A program made the translations under genes and the position numbers. Below are positions 45,390-56,466 of a DNA stretch of 64,000 nt, in pieces (the first letter of the stretch is position 1; each line of letters begins with the position of its first letter). This stretch comes from Bipolaris cookei (taxonomy: Eukaryota; Ascomycota; Dothideomycetes; Pleosporales; Pleosporaceae). The notes beneath the pieces were generated by a model. That model was not told where the DNA came from, did not search any database, and was given only the letters and a program-made list of their open reading frames with translations. The stretch spans positions 372,001 to 436,000 of the forward strand of contig NRSV01000014.1 in the NCBI GenBank assembly GCA_002286855.1, in the 5' to 3' direction.

Positions 45390-46521
45390 CTAAACCCTCC
45401 TAATATGTTGTCCTTTGTAATAGTCTTGCAATAGGTCTGTTGGAAGGCTGGGGGGGAACTCTATCTTCGTCATGTGGTTGATCCCGTTACGCATCATCTC
45501 CTCGGCTTGGCGCCCATACGCCCTCTTCAAAGGCGAGAAACAGCCCACACCAAGTGGCTGTAGTAGATAAGAAGAGTGCTGAGGCATGCATAGAGTGATA
45601 TTCTTTGCCTCCTTGCAGTATTGCTGGAACTTGAGCGATTTGTGGCTCCCGTGACCGTCAAGAATGAGTGGACGATAGCCTCCAATACTACGCTCTTTCG
45701 TATGCCTGTCAAAGTGCTCCAACCACTTCAGGCCAAGCTTATTCGTTATCCAGCCATTCTCAGAGACTGTAAGAGTCCAATCACGAGGTAGGCTATCCTC
45801 CTTGTACCAGGCAGAGAGGTGGTGCTTGCCTTGAAAGATGATCAAGGGTGGGATCGCCTAGCCAGCTGCGCTGACACAAACCACGCTGGTAACCCACTCC
45901 CGGTTGCCCTGCTGTAAGGATTTCGGCTTTGATCGACGGTCAGAGGCTGTGACTACTGCTGACGTGTTGTGTATGCCCATCATGAAGCCAGTCTCATCGA
46001 AATTGTACATGTTGTTGTTCTGGGTCCTATACTTAGCTTTGGTATTCTGTACAAGGCGGAGCCAGCCCTGCACAATCTCAGGATCTTCACAGAGAGCTCT
46101 CTTATAGTCGTAAGCTAGATTAAACTTTGTTTAAAGCTCTGGGCGACGCTTTATAAAGGACTTAGCCCAGTTTTGGTCAACAGGCTCGCGGTTGCGAGCA
46201 GCCAGCAAAGAATCAGCTAGATCTTTGACAGTAGAGGGGCGTATTGAAAATGCTCGCCAGTCAAGGTCCAGAATATAGTCACAAATCGTCTCCTCTTCTG
46301 TCACAAGGAGTCTGATTGAGTTAGGTGTGAAATCTTGTCGAGAGAGCCTTCCAGCACCTCTTGTGAGAGGCTGCGCAAAGGTTGCCGATGCCTGGTAACA
46401 AGATTGTATTCGATAGAGAACTGAGCTTCTGAGCTACGTAGCTATCTATATACAGTGCTAGCTGCCCCTGCACAATCGAGTCGATAAGACCTAGTCGCTC
46501 CGGTTGTCGGTCAGAGCGCAC
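45390..46521 (-). pseudogene. Broken pogo transposase (DDE_1)
   Basis: Minus-strand pieces in family order: an N-terminal helix-turn-helix part (46321-46521 and following, several frames), WAKSFIKRRPEL, MYNFDETGFMMG (first Asp, near 46000), QQGNREWVTSVV then a stop near 45860, IIFQGKHHLSAWYKE, LILDGHGSH (second Asp, near 45660) and SSYLLQPLGVGCFSPLKRAYG. In active relatives the last motif reads LQPLDVG; here the third catalytic Asp is Gly. The frame then shifts near 45440, where the C-terminal part (KDNILGGFRGAG) lies in another frame. Confidence 0.82.
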
Positions 46522-46992
46522 CGAGTCTCGGCGAGACTCGGAGCTCTAGGTGGCATCCGGATTTTAGGAGCAGGCCGAGATTCCATCGAGGTACAACACA
46601 CCAACTAGGCTCTAGCCTATCACACCTCTTCGTCTTAGTATACTTTCAGCCACACTGTAGATTGCTGCAGCACGTGGAATGCTAAGTGTCTCGTTACGTT
46701 GGACAGCTAGTAATGCAAGCTGTATTTGATGTAACGGGCTGAGCCCTGAGTCACATGACTAGGCTGCTAGCCTAGTCGCGTCTCTGGCAAGGTAAGGGCC
46801 GTGCGCCAACCCAAACAAAATAGGCTCCCCGCTCGCGTCTTACCTTCTTTCTTCATCTTGACTGTAAATAGCATCTGGACTAGGTAGCTGGAATACAGTT
46901 CCTACAGACCGTTCACATTTGAGACATCGCGTGTAGTAGTCAAAGTCGATGGGGTCTTTGCACGTCCGGTCACTCGCCTAGCCCAGACGTTA

Positions 46993-47664
46993 GATGTATA
47001 ATAACTCGTAGTAAAGTCTAAAGAGATTCGATTCAGCAAAAAAGGTTAACAATTCTAGGGCAATACAACGTTAAGAGTATATCTTGAGTGGAAGTAATAT
47101 AAGACTTTTAGGGTCAAGATTCTTGTTGGTTGGTTTTCGCAGATAGAGAGACAGGGTGCGCTGGACAGTAACACGGACAAGTAGAATAATACTATATTAT
47201 ACTTGTACTCAAGAACTTAAGTTGAACACATCGAGCCATAAGGGGTCAGTGACTATGATATGTACTAAGTGAATGTCCTATGTTGTCTCATGTGTGGTAC
47301 TTCGTGGAACACACGTGACCTGTCTTATGGTGGCGTTCTGCCAAGACTGTGGGACGCGGGGTGCTCATGCGTCATTAGTCCTGTATGCCTTCGTTCTTTG
47401 ACATGGGCTCCTTCCTTCATTCTTTTCCATATCTTTGCGCTGTCCCTCTCTTCAAGTTCGTAACATACAACGCCATACCCAGCTAGGCATAGCACCTCCA
47501 AACTCACCATACATACAATAGGTGGAGCACGTGTTCATTTCAAAAGAAATACACTCAATTACGCACTCAGTAATGCATCCAAGTATCTCCATTTCGATCT
47601 GAAACAAATGAAATTCGTAACTCCATCATCATGTCTATGTCCGCATCCCATCCCCTCAACCCTC
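46993..47664. other. Intergenic
   Basis: AT-rich flank of the transposon followed by probable 3' UTR of the alcohol dehydrogenase. No gene supported. Confidence 0.45.
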
Positions 47665-48660
47665 CTACTGCGGCACAAGCACACCCCTATACCGCATCCC
47701 CCCCTCCCTCAACACCTTCATCGCCTCCTCAATCCCCTCCTCATTCAACGGGAACTCCATATTAATTGGCTTAATCCCATGCAGCGCCGAGAACGCCAAC
47801 ATATCCCTATGCACCTGTCTCGCCGCCACCACACTGCCCTGCACCGTAATCCCATTCGCAATCAGCGGCATCTGCGGAAACGTAAAGTCGCCATCCGACA
47901 CCGTCAGCGGGAAGATAGTCGCATTAGTATTCAAGACCGGAATGAGGAGTTTCCAGTCGGGCGTAACGGATGTAGTAACGAGCAGGACGTCGACTTTGCG
48001 AGAGACAGAGAGCGAAGTGGCACCTTTCATCGCGACGAACTCCTTAGCGCCGAGGCGTAGTGCTTCGTCTTTTTTACTGTCTGAGCCCGAGAAGACGACG
48101 ACGTCGCAGCCCATTTTCGAGGCGTATTGTATGGCGAGGTGACCGAGGCCGCCGATGCCCATGACGCCAACGCGTTGGGTGGGGCGCACGTTGTAGGCGT
48201 GGAGCGCGTTAAAGACGGTGGTGCCGCCGCACATGAGGGGTGCGGCTTCGGCGTCTGTAAGCTCGCCGGGCACCTTGAAGACGAAGGCTTCGCGCCACAC
48301 GGCGTGCGAGGCGAAGCTGCCTTGGTCCAGGTTCGCCATGCCGTACATTTCGCGCTCAGGGCAGTAGGTTTCGCGGCCTGTGAGGCACTTTTCGCAGTGG
48401 CCGCACGAGTTGTGCTCGTAGCCCCAGCCGACGCGGTCACCCTTTTTGAGCACCTTGACGTTGGGGCCGACGTCCTCAACTACGCCAACGCCCTCGTGGC
48501 CGAGGGCCATATCGGCGTGCTTGTAGTGCTCGTCTGTGCCGCAGAGGCCGGAGGCGGTCACCTTGATGAGAACTTGGTCGTCTTGGAGATCGGGCTTAAT
48601 GGTTTGGCCCTTGACAATCTTGCCCTCCTTGGAGCCCTTGTAGACAGTGAACGAAGGCAT
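47665..48660 (-). CDS. Zinc-dependent alcohol dehydrogenase (MDR superfamily)
   Basis: 331 aa, single exon, start ATG 48660. Catalytic zinc site: Cys40 in SGLCGTDEHY and the GHEGVGVVEDVG motif (His55-Glu56). Structural zinc site: Cys86, Cys89, Cys92 and Cys100 (CGHCEKCLTGRETYC). Nucleotide-binding Rossmann motif GIGGLGHLA at 168-176. This combination is that of cinnamyl-alcohol/ADH-type reductases that interconvert alcohols and aldehydes with NAD(P)H. The position after GIGGLGHL that decides NADP or NAD use (VVFSGSDSKKDEAL) has Ser/Lys residues that favour NADPH. The gene is intact and may belong with the metabolic genes at 39.5-42.5 kb, but the second pogo element lies between them. Confidence 0.92.
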   Translation of the reverse strand: MPSFTVYKGSKEGKIVKGQTIKPDLQDDQVLIKVTASGLCGTDEHYKHADMALGHEGVGVVEDVGPNVKVLKKGDRVGWGYEHNSCGHCEKCLTGRETYCPEREMYGMANLDQGSFASHAVWREAFVFKVPGELTDAEAAPLMCGGTTVFNALHAYNVRPTQRVGVMGIGGLGHLAIQYASKMGCDVVVFSGSDSKKDEALRLGAKEFVAMKGATSLSVSRKVDVLLVTTSVTPDWKLLIPVLNTNATIFPLTVSDGDFTFPQMPLIANGITVQGSVVAARQVHRDMLAFSALHGIKPINMEFPLNEEGIEEAMKVLREGGMRYRGVLVPQ

Positions 48661-50403
48661 CCTGGTGTCGTCGTCGTCTGTATCAAAGTTGATATCTTAA
48701 AAGAATAGGAAAAAAAATATTGTTCAATCGCTCAGGTTAAATCTCGTAACACACAAACTGAGTTGAATAATGAGAGTTCAGAACAGCGAACACCTCTAGT
48801 CTTATATACTAAATTTCAGAAAAAAATAAAATGAAAGCCCACTCATTCTTACACCAACATTACTACCCAAAAGCGGTTACTATCCCCCGGTCAGCCTCTC
48901 TCAAGCCCGCAAATGCCAAAAAAGACCAGTCGTCTTGCAAAACTTTTACTATCTACCTAGTCTGCATGACGTCGCTCATGAATAATACACCACCAGCGCA
49001 CAGGGTCCTGCTTCTGGAACGTAAACAAGCATTTCGGCATCTAGAGCCCTGGCGATATCTTACCGCAAGAGATGCAAGCGCCAATCCTAGACCACTTTCT
49101 CATGCATCGGCCGCGCGCTAAGGTCATGCATAGCGTAGCTGGAACAAGGGTTGGTATTCCTTTACATGTGTGTGAACAACTAATCAGGCATGTAGATATA
49201 TCTCTTGGTCACTCTTTGTAAGCCACTACAATTCTTTTTTCAGCTCACTCATGTGCATAGTTTACATTAACAAAAAGGCTTGTCTGCTACCAAAATACTG
49301 CAATTTGGCAGTAGAGTGCGCAAACAAACATGCTCATCACGATGAGAAAGGGAGAGAAAAATGACTCGGTAGATCTCGGCACCAGCATTCAACTACGCCA
49401 TGTGTATATCGAGTTAGATCCCCGTTTTGGGGGGGGGGGGGGGGGGTACGGCCCCGGTGAAAGAACCGACAGGGCTGTGACATGTACCAGGCGCGGGTTT
49501 TTCTCGCTGCATGCGGAGCAGGAATGGAAGACGTTGGGTGATACCTTAACTCCTTGAATAATGACGTCACTGGAGTGGGGCTCCGCCCGACGGCTACGCA
49601 CACACATGTCCGGCGCGATTCGGGCCTATACATGGGAGAATTTGAACTCTTTGAAACTGAGGTTTTGTAGTAAGATCTCTTGCTTGCTGTTACGTCGCTT
49701 GCTCATGCAGTCCAGCCGAGGATGGCTGCTGCGTACCTGGATTACTCATCCTGTGCCGTTCTCTGGTACATTACCGCTTGCTTGTATGGTGTGGCTTTCG
49801 TTGCTGTTGTATAGTTTTGAGTTTTGTAGATCAGTTGCCGCCAATGTACTGATGACAGTAGTGTATGTTGGAGACTGCTTACTGTGCAGGACACTTGTTG
49901 TCGAGGATGCTTACAATGCAGAATACGCCATGTCCATACCAAAAGGACGTACTGAAAGGCTAGGCGTGTCAGCATGAAAATGATTTAGACCAGTGCCGTG
50001 TGGGGAACTCAGATTGTATGAATGGAGCAAACATGATTGAAGATTACACCTAGTAGCAAGCTAGGACAGGACATGTTCAGCTCGTCAGTATCGGACGATT
50101 AGTTCCTGAAATGCAGTGTGGGGCCGAGTATACTAGAGGAAAAGGCCTACTGCTTCGAGCCGAGACGCCAGCTCCTTCAATAAAACTTATCGTAGTACTG
50201 GTTTTGAGTTTCCGGGCTGAATTCGTGATCCTGCAGTCATCATCCGAGATATAAGCTCACCATAGGTCTTGCGCTCTCTTGACATCTGCTTGTCCCATCC
50301 CCGAGACAGGAAACAAGTGCATCAGTGCCGGCAGTATATTCTGTGGCCTCATCATCTATAACGCCTTAATTGCGTTCCTCAATTCTATGACCATGTTCGT
50401 ATC
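48661..50403. other. Intergenic
   Basis: 1.7 kb with no convincing gene. The plus-strand frames at 48831-49121 and 49561-49977 are short and without motifs. An uninterrupted run of 18 G lies at 49429-49446. Confidence 0.45.
49429..49446. repeat. Poly-G tract (18 bp)
   Basis: Eighteen consecutive G on the plus strand in an intergenic region. Confidence 0.9.
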
Positions 50404-51387
50404 CTACTCGAGCTCACAGCTTTCATTCCCCTGGTCTCTTGTCTTCTCCTTGGTTTGTGGTGTAAACGGGACACGAAGAGCGTCAAGCAGTTCATTCCTC
50501 TTAATCTCTCGGCTCTCGTGGGGTATACAAGGTGGACTATCAGTCCCGTACACATATCCACTCTTTTCTTGCCTTGGCAGTGTGCCAGTAGGGATATCCT
50601 GTTCCCTTCTCCTCGGAACCAGACTCCCCGCGAACTTGGCTGCTCTGATGCGATACGCTTTATTTCCCATGTTACTCTCTGTACTATCGAGTTCTTTCTC
50701 CCAATCCTTGGTCAGCTTCTTCATGAGGTTCTTCAATAACTTCTTCTGTCCACCACTGAAGCTAGTATACAGGCCCCAGGCGCTGTTCTTCGAGGTTTTG
50801 ATCAAGGTTTCACGGGCACCGAAGAGTAGAGGCATGTTGTGATACTCTAGGACAGCAGCAAGATACTGTTTCATGAAGCGGTAAGCTGCAGCGTTAATAC
50901 CGATCTTTTTAAACCGAGGGGCAGTTATATCGCCATAGCCTTTCTTGGTCGCATCATCCCTCATCTGTATGCCCTTGTAATGACCGGAACGGATCTGGAA
51001 ATCATAAAGGGTGAGTAGTGCAATGAATATAGCAGTATTCCATCTCATGGTGTCATGGAAGCGCTGAAACTGTCGTGCTTCATCCAGTCTCCAAAACCAG
51101 ATGGCCCGGGTTATGTCCATACTCTGCTTTGCCTCATCTTTTACCGGCTTTCCGCCATATTGATCGATAAAATGTCGGTTGCGGAGGAAGAACAGAAGCT
51201 GAATGTCAGGCGGCATGTTAGGGATGTGGGACGCTCGGGCTGTTGGACAAAGGATATAGGGCAGTATGAGAAAGGGAATACGAAAGGATAGTATGCCTTG
51301 TAGCTTGGCCTTGAGCAGGGCGGAGAGGTGGACATGTTCGTCTTGGCTTATGTCGGAGAGGGGCTCAGTGGAAGTGCTACACGGCAT
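50404..51387 (-). CDS. Hypothetical protein
   Basis: 327 aa open frame from ATG 51387. No domain recognised. The N-terminal 60 residues are partly hydrophobic (GILSFRIPFLILPYILCP). The middle has aromatic-rich helical sequence (RAIWFWRLDEARQFQRFHDTM, NTAIFIALLTLYDFQIRSGH), and the C-terminal third is basic and probably disordered (KKLLKNLMKKLTKDWEKEL). Amino-acid composition looks natural and better than that of the overlapping plus-strand frames, which favours the minus strand. An intron in the N-terminal part (possible GTATTC…CAACAG near 51240-51280) cannot be excluded. Function unknown. Confidence 0.5.
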   Translation of the reverse strand: MPCSTSTEPLSDISQDEHVHLSALLKAKLQGILSFRIPFLILPYILCPTARASHIPNMPPDIQLLFFLRNRHFIDQYGGKPVKDEAKQSMDITRAIWFWRLDEARQFQRFHDTMRWNTAIFIALLTLYDFQIRSGHYKGIQMRDDATKKGYGDITAPRFKKIGINAAAYRFMKQYLAAVLEYHNMPLLFGARETLIKTSKNSAWGLYTSFSGGQKKLLKNLMKKLTKDWEKELDSTESNMGNKAYRIRAAKFAGSLVPRRREQDIPTGTLPRQEKSGYVYGTDSPPCIPHESREIKRNELLDALRVPFTPQTKEKTRDQGNESCELE

Positions 51388-54180
51388 CGTGGATGCGATC
51401 GAAGGAGCGGAAGAGTCTAGGCAGACAATTCATCACGATACGTGCGGAGTCAATCAGGGGTGAGAGAGAAGGTGATGCGACTAATGTTTTCTTTCTTGTC
51501 TGTTTGTTTGTGTTGGTCAAAGTGAAAGGCGAAATGAAGGGCAGGTGCGACTCTTTTGCGCTTTCCTTGGGAGCAAACGCCCACAGCGCTGCTGGAAATG
51601 AAGAGACGGTCCATACATCATGTCGTACTGCTGGATGCGCTTTAGTTTGCAGAATGTCACAAAAGATGAGAGATGCACATTGATTGGAGGTTGGAGGGTG
51701 AGATAACAAGTTCAAGTAGACCAGCACTAGGTCAAGTAGGAAGTTTGGAGTCAGGGTAAGAGGTAAGAGGGGATAGAAGAGAGATTAAAAGAGGCAGATG
51801 GAGATGACGGATGCAGGCATGAGCAAGTGTATGCTGCTCTTGTCAGTTAGTGTGTGTATGTGCGCACGACGAGTGCTTCTGTTTCCAAACCTAAAACTAA
51901 TGCGACGTTGGTCGCCAAGGGACTGAACTGACACAATTTCCTCGGCGACGAGCGTGTAGAGCAACTAGTGTATACTACAGATGAACACTGAGCATACCAG
52001 GGTATGGTGGCCAAAATGGCTTGCCAGCGTAGTAGGTGTAGGCGACGGTTCATTTTGGAGTGGCGGTATACGTCACCACTCATGCGGAAGCCGTTGAGAA
52101 ACCAGGACAAGGCTATTTACGCTTTTCAGGGCAAACGGGCCCACTTTGAACCCCAACCACGCAAACGTGGGCACTTTGTAAAGAAGCAGGCTGTGGAATC
52201 TAGTTATTTTTTGTGGAATTTTGGTACATACGTGGTAATCGGGCATGGTTACGCGTTCGCAGACGATCGGTGGGTCCCTGACAGCCACAGGATGGAAAGA
52301 TGACGATCTCCAGGGTCAGCCAAGGGGAGCAGTAGGGAGCTGGATGAGGCTGGGCGACAAACGCATCGTTGGCTAGTGAGCGGGTACTCTTGGGATTTGC
52401 GCAATTGCTGATCCCGTGTTTCAGATTGCCGGCAAGGTTCGCAGGCACATTGCATGTGGGTATGTAAGTAGACATGGACTTTGTTTGAACGCGCGTTGGG
52501 TGACAGGAGATGGGGGGTCGTGTGTGGTTGAAGCGTTGATTGGCACTTGATGGTGATGAGATGGGAGGGAGGGTGATGCTGCTCTTGCCACAGATGCCAT
52601 TGGCACGCGAGGTAGGAAGCGGAAAAAGCAGTACTAGAGAAGGCGCAGCAATATTGAATGACGGCCACGATGGTGTACAAAGAGTACAAGTCAACGGCTC
52701 ATGGGCCGAGCTAGTCAAGGATGGGCATGTGTAGCCGGGGCGTGATTGGCTGACGAGAGGCGGTCTTGGCGCCAGGCGGGCTTTGGGAGCAGTCATCTGT
52801 TGGTGCCGAATGCACGGATGGGGTCATTGACCAGACTTGTCGTGCCGCAGAATGCCGGATGGCATAACGTTGACATGTTCTGCCGCGAGCTAATGAGGCA
52901 GCAGCAGCGGTGACGGGCGACAGGCGTTGATGGTGCCGTGTGTCTGTGTTGCAGTTCTGCCATGTGTGTCTGGGGCAGCCGTCGAGATGGTGAAGATAGA
53001 GTGGGCAGTATGTAAGCATCATGGCAGCCGTGTTCCCGACCAGACACGAAGGGCTGGGACGGGTGCTTCAGTCAGTGGCCCAAGCGGCCTAGAGGCGCGG
53101 CGGTAATTGGCCGCCCGAAATTGTTCCTGCGTGCGAGTGTGGCGAAGCAGAGGGCCGTCCTGTCTGTCGCTCATGTCGCCGCGCCCCCTGCCAGTCGGCG
53201 TGTTGCAGATGGTCGCAAAGGAGAAATTGCCAGCGTCTGTTTTTAGCAGACGTGAGACACCAGGGGCTGCGAGGGAAAGGCGCGCGACGAGGGCTGCGGC
53301 AGGGAATAGCCTTTGCAGCCTTGGGTCAGGATGCGTGTCTTTCGATAGTGAATATGTACATGCTAATCAAGAAGGTACATACATGTCGTCCAACAAAGTA
53401 CATGCGATACATACTAAACACACACAAGTGGTGTACGGTTGCGTACAGGATTATGAGGAGAGCGCTTGGGGCTGGGCAGTCAGCCTGGCTGGACCGGCGC
53501 GCACAGGAGCCGCGCGTATTCCCTTTGGCCCACCAGCCCGCCTGTGAGAGGCCGCTGTCTGCGTCTCGCTCCCCTGAGAGAGGAGACGGCCTTGGGTGCA
53601 TAGACCACGGCCCATGGGATCCCTCTCTTCCTCTGGTCGCTCGCTCTGCTCAGGCACTCTCAAAACACTTCGAGTCCGGCCGGCGACGCCTACAACCAAA
53701 TACATTACACTGCGCTGCACACACACTCTCACTTAGCTGGGCCGCGTCAAGTGGAAACCTCCGCTGATCGCTGTCTGTCCCATCGTTTGGCCTCTTGCTC
53801 CCTGCCCTGCCCTGCCCTGCCCTGCCCTGCTATCCTGGCTGCTAGCCTCCTTCTCCCCAGCCAAGACCCACCGCCGCCGCCTCGCTCCTGCCCTGTTTCC
53901 CTCTCCGTCGCCCAGCGCGCAACCACCATCTTTCTCGACATCACCACCACCACCCCATTTGTCGCTCTCGACAGCCGCTCGCTCTCCCCCCCATACCCCA
54001 CAACCTGTCCACCCCAACTTGCTCCCCGATCCACGCTCGCTGAAGGAGCTTCCCTCGCCGCTGGTCTGGCCGACCAGCCTTTGCAGTACTCGTCAGGAGT
54101 ACGCCCACGCCTGAGGCTCTCTGCCTCACCACGCCTAATACAACACAACAAGAACAACGCCCAAAACACCACCGCCCGCA
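51388..54180. other. Long intergenic/upstream region of the FLC gene
   Basis: 2.8 kb. Frames of 100-200 codons on both strands overlap each other and are low in complexity, so I call no gene. The last 500 bp are pyrimidine-rich on the plus strand, including a (CCTGC)n run at about 53800-53830, as usual for the 5' leader of a strongly expressed fungal gene. Confidence 0.45.
53800..53830. repeat. (CCTGC)n tandem repeat
   Basis: About six CCTGC units in the presumed promoter or 5' UTR of the FLC-type gene. Confidence 0.85.
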
Positions 54181-56466
54181 ATGCGCTTCTCCCTCTCCCA
54201 GTCGCTGCTATGGCTCGCCGCCATCGCAGCGCCCCTCGTCTCTGCTGAGCGCCTCATCGAATCAAAGTCGCTTAACCCTTGCATGGCAAACTCGTCCTTC
54301 TCAGCTACTCTCTTCAACGTCGCCTTTACGCCCAGCAACCGCAGTCTGGGCTTCAAGATCGAGGGTATCTCCAACATCGCTGGCAAGATCGAGGCCGACA
54401 TCGAGCTGCTCGTCTACGGATACTCGGCCATGAACCAGAAGCTCGACCCTTGCGGCCAACAGGAGCTCGAGGGCATGTGCCCCATGAACGCTGGGCCCTT
54501 GACCATCAAGTCCAATATTGACATTAGCCAGGACATTATGAGCGCAATTCCAGGTAAGCCGCTCTTGCGCCTCCGCTTGTCGTATCCTCCCATCTAACAC
54601 TCTCTTAGGCATTGCATACACCATTCCTGATCTCGATGCCGTTGTACGAGTAAAGATCAAGGATCAAGAAACCCATGTCCAGCTTGCCTGTGTAGAAGCA
54701 GAACTGTCAAATGGACACTCGGTCGACCAAAAGGCTGTCGCTTGGGTCACGGCCATTATAGCGGGCTTAGGTCTCATGGCATCTGCCATTACCTCCGGTC
54801 TCGGTCACTCCAACACGGCTGCCCACGTCGCTGCAAATGCCATGTCGCTCTTCGGTTACTTCCAGGCGCAAGCCTTCATCGGCCTGTGCGGCGTCCCCCT
54901 CCCTCCCATTGTCTCTGCCTGGACCCAAAATTTTCAATGGACCATGGGTATCATCCGTGTTAGCTTCCTCCAGAATATGGCCACATGGTATCAGCGTGCC
55001 ACTGGTGGAACACCAACCACGTACCTCTCGCAATTGTCGTACATTTCCGTCGAGGTCCAGAAGAAGAGGAGGGTCAGACGTGCCATCGAATTCACTACTG
55101 GAGCTGTCGGTCGTCTCATCGCACGTAGTAACGCTGCTGCTACCGAGGCCCAGGCTGGTGGAGAACGTGTCGTCCTCCATGGTGTTGAGCGTGTTGGCTT
55201 CAAGGCCAAGATTGAGACAACCAACATCTTCTTCACCGGCTATACCTTCTTTGTCATCTTCATCCTCTTTACCGTCATTGGCGTTGTCGCCTTTAAGTAC
55301 ATCTGCGAAGGTCTGGCCAAGGCTGGCAAGATGAAGGGTGACAAGTTTGTTGATTTCCGCAACGGCTGGCAGACCGTCCTCAAGGGTATTCTATTCCGTG
55401 TTGTTCTCATTGGTTTCCCTCAGATGATGGTTCTGAGCTTCTGGGAGCTGACGCGCCGCGATTCCGTTGGTTTAGTCGTCTTGGCCATTCTTTCCATGCT
55501 TACCATGCTTGGTATACTTACATGGGCTTCTTCCAAGGTCGTCCGTATTGCCCAGCGTTCTATTGCCATGCACAAGAACCCCGCCTACATCCTCTACTCG
55601 GACCCTGTGGCGCTCAACAAGTGGGGCTTCCTCTATGTACAGTTCAAGGCCGCTGCCTACTGGTTCATCATTCCATGGCTTGCATACCTGTTCATCAAGG
55701 CAATGTTTGTCGGTCTCGCCCAGGGCAGCAGCAAGGTCCAGGGATTTGCCATTGTCATCATTGAGGCCGTTCTCCTCATTGCTGTCTCTGTCATGCGCCC
55801 ATGGATGGACAAGAAGACCAATGGTTTCAACATTGCCATTGCTGCCGTCAACTTCCTAAGTGCCTTTTTCCTGTTGATGTTTACTGAGGTCTTCAATCAA
55901 CCTGTAAGTCACATGCTACTTTTGCTTTTGGTTTCATCACAACTAACATACTCTAGTCCATCGTCACTGGTGTCATGGGTGTCATCTTCTTCGTCATTAA
56001 CGCCGCCTTTGCGCTCATCCTCCTTCTCATGCTTCTCATCTCATCTGGATTTGCTCTGTTCACCAAGAACCCTGACACCCGCTACCAGCCAATGCGCGAC
56101 GACCGTGGTTCTTTCATCAAGTCGCAAACTCAGCTGACCACTGAGCTCGATGCTCTTGGAGCAACTGCTCGCGGTGAGGGTAAGGGTACCCACCCCACTG
56201 GATCCCGTAGCCGTATCGACGATGACGAAGATTATTATTCCGAGGAGCAGCGCCAAATGGCTTCCAAGGAGGGCAATTTTGGCGAGCATTACGCCGACGC
56301 GCCACCACGAAGCGCGGGCAACGACGGAAGCAACCCATCTGCACCTCCATCCTTTTATGAGAGCCGCAGCCCGGCACCGTCATACCGACCTAGCAGCAAT
56401 GGCCAACAGTATCGACAAGCCAACAGCTCAAGCCCATGGCAACGGGGGGCAGGATATGAACATTGA
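54181..56466 (+). CDS. TRP-like membrane protein of the flavin-carrier (FLC) family
   Basis: Exons 54181-54553, 54609-55903 and 55957-56466, with GTAAGC…TTAG and GTAAGT…CTAG introns; 725 aa. A signal peptide (residues 1-22, LLWLAAIAAPLVSA) is followed by an ML-like lipid-binding domain with conserved Cys (NPCMAN, DPCGQQELEGMCPM), then a TRP-like domain with about eight to nine membrane segments, for example VAWVTAIIAGLGLMASAI, FFVIFILFTVIGVVAF, VVLAILSMLTMLGILTW, FAIVIIEAVLLIAVSVM and GVMGVIFFVINAAFALILLLMLL. The cytosolic tail is Ser/Pro/Gln-rich. Yeast Flc1-3 act in FAD transport into the ER, cell-wall maintenance and calcium handling; relatives are TRP-channel-like. It appears intact and was judged single-copy type. 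Confidence 0.92.

Larger units (their letters stand above)
44709..46990 (-). mobile_element. Fot1/pogo-type DNA transposon (2282 bp), inactive
   Basis: Left end ACGTCTGGGACGGGCGAGTA and right end (reverse complement) ACGTCTGGGCTAGGCGAGTG, each flanked by TA (44707-44708 and 46991-46992). The similarity continues inward: GTGACCGGACATGCCAAGACCCC on the left and GTGACCGGACGTGCAAAGACCCC on the right. The interior encodes a pogo transposase on the minus strand. Both ends start ACGT like the element at 16249-18053, but the rest of the terminal repeat differs, so the two belong to different families. The left end carries a tandem array that the right end lacks. Confidence 0.9.

Noticed and set aside
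50279..50842. Plus-strand frame opposite the hypothetical gene at 50404-51387
   Set aside because: The minus-strand product has a more natural composition and a longer frame, so the plus-strand one is taken as a shadow.
52200..52796. Minus-strand 198-codon frame upstream of the FLC gene
   Set aside because: Low-complexity Ser/Pro/Thr composition, three competing frames on the same strand, and no recognisable motif.
53107..54248. Several frames over 130 codons upstream of the FLC start
   Set aside because: GC- and pyrimidine-rich leader sequence gives long random frames on both strands, with no motif or plausible splice model.
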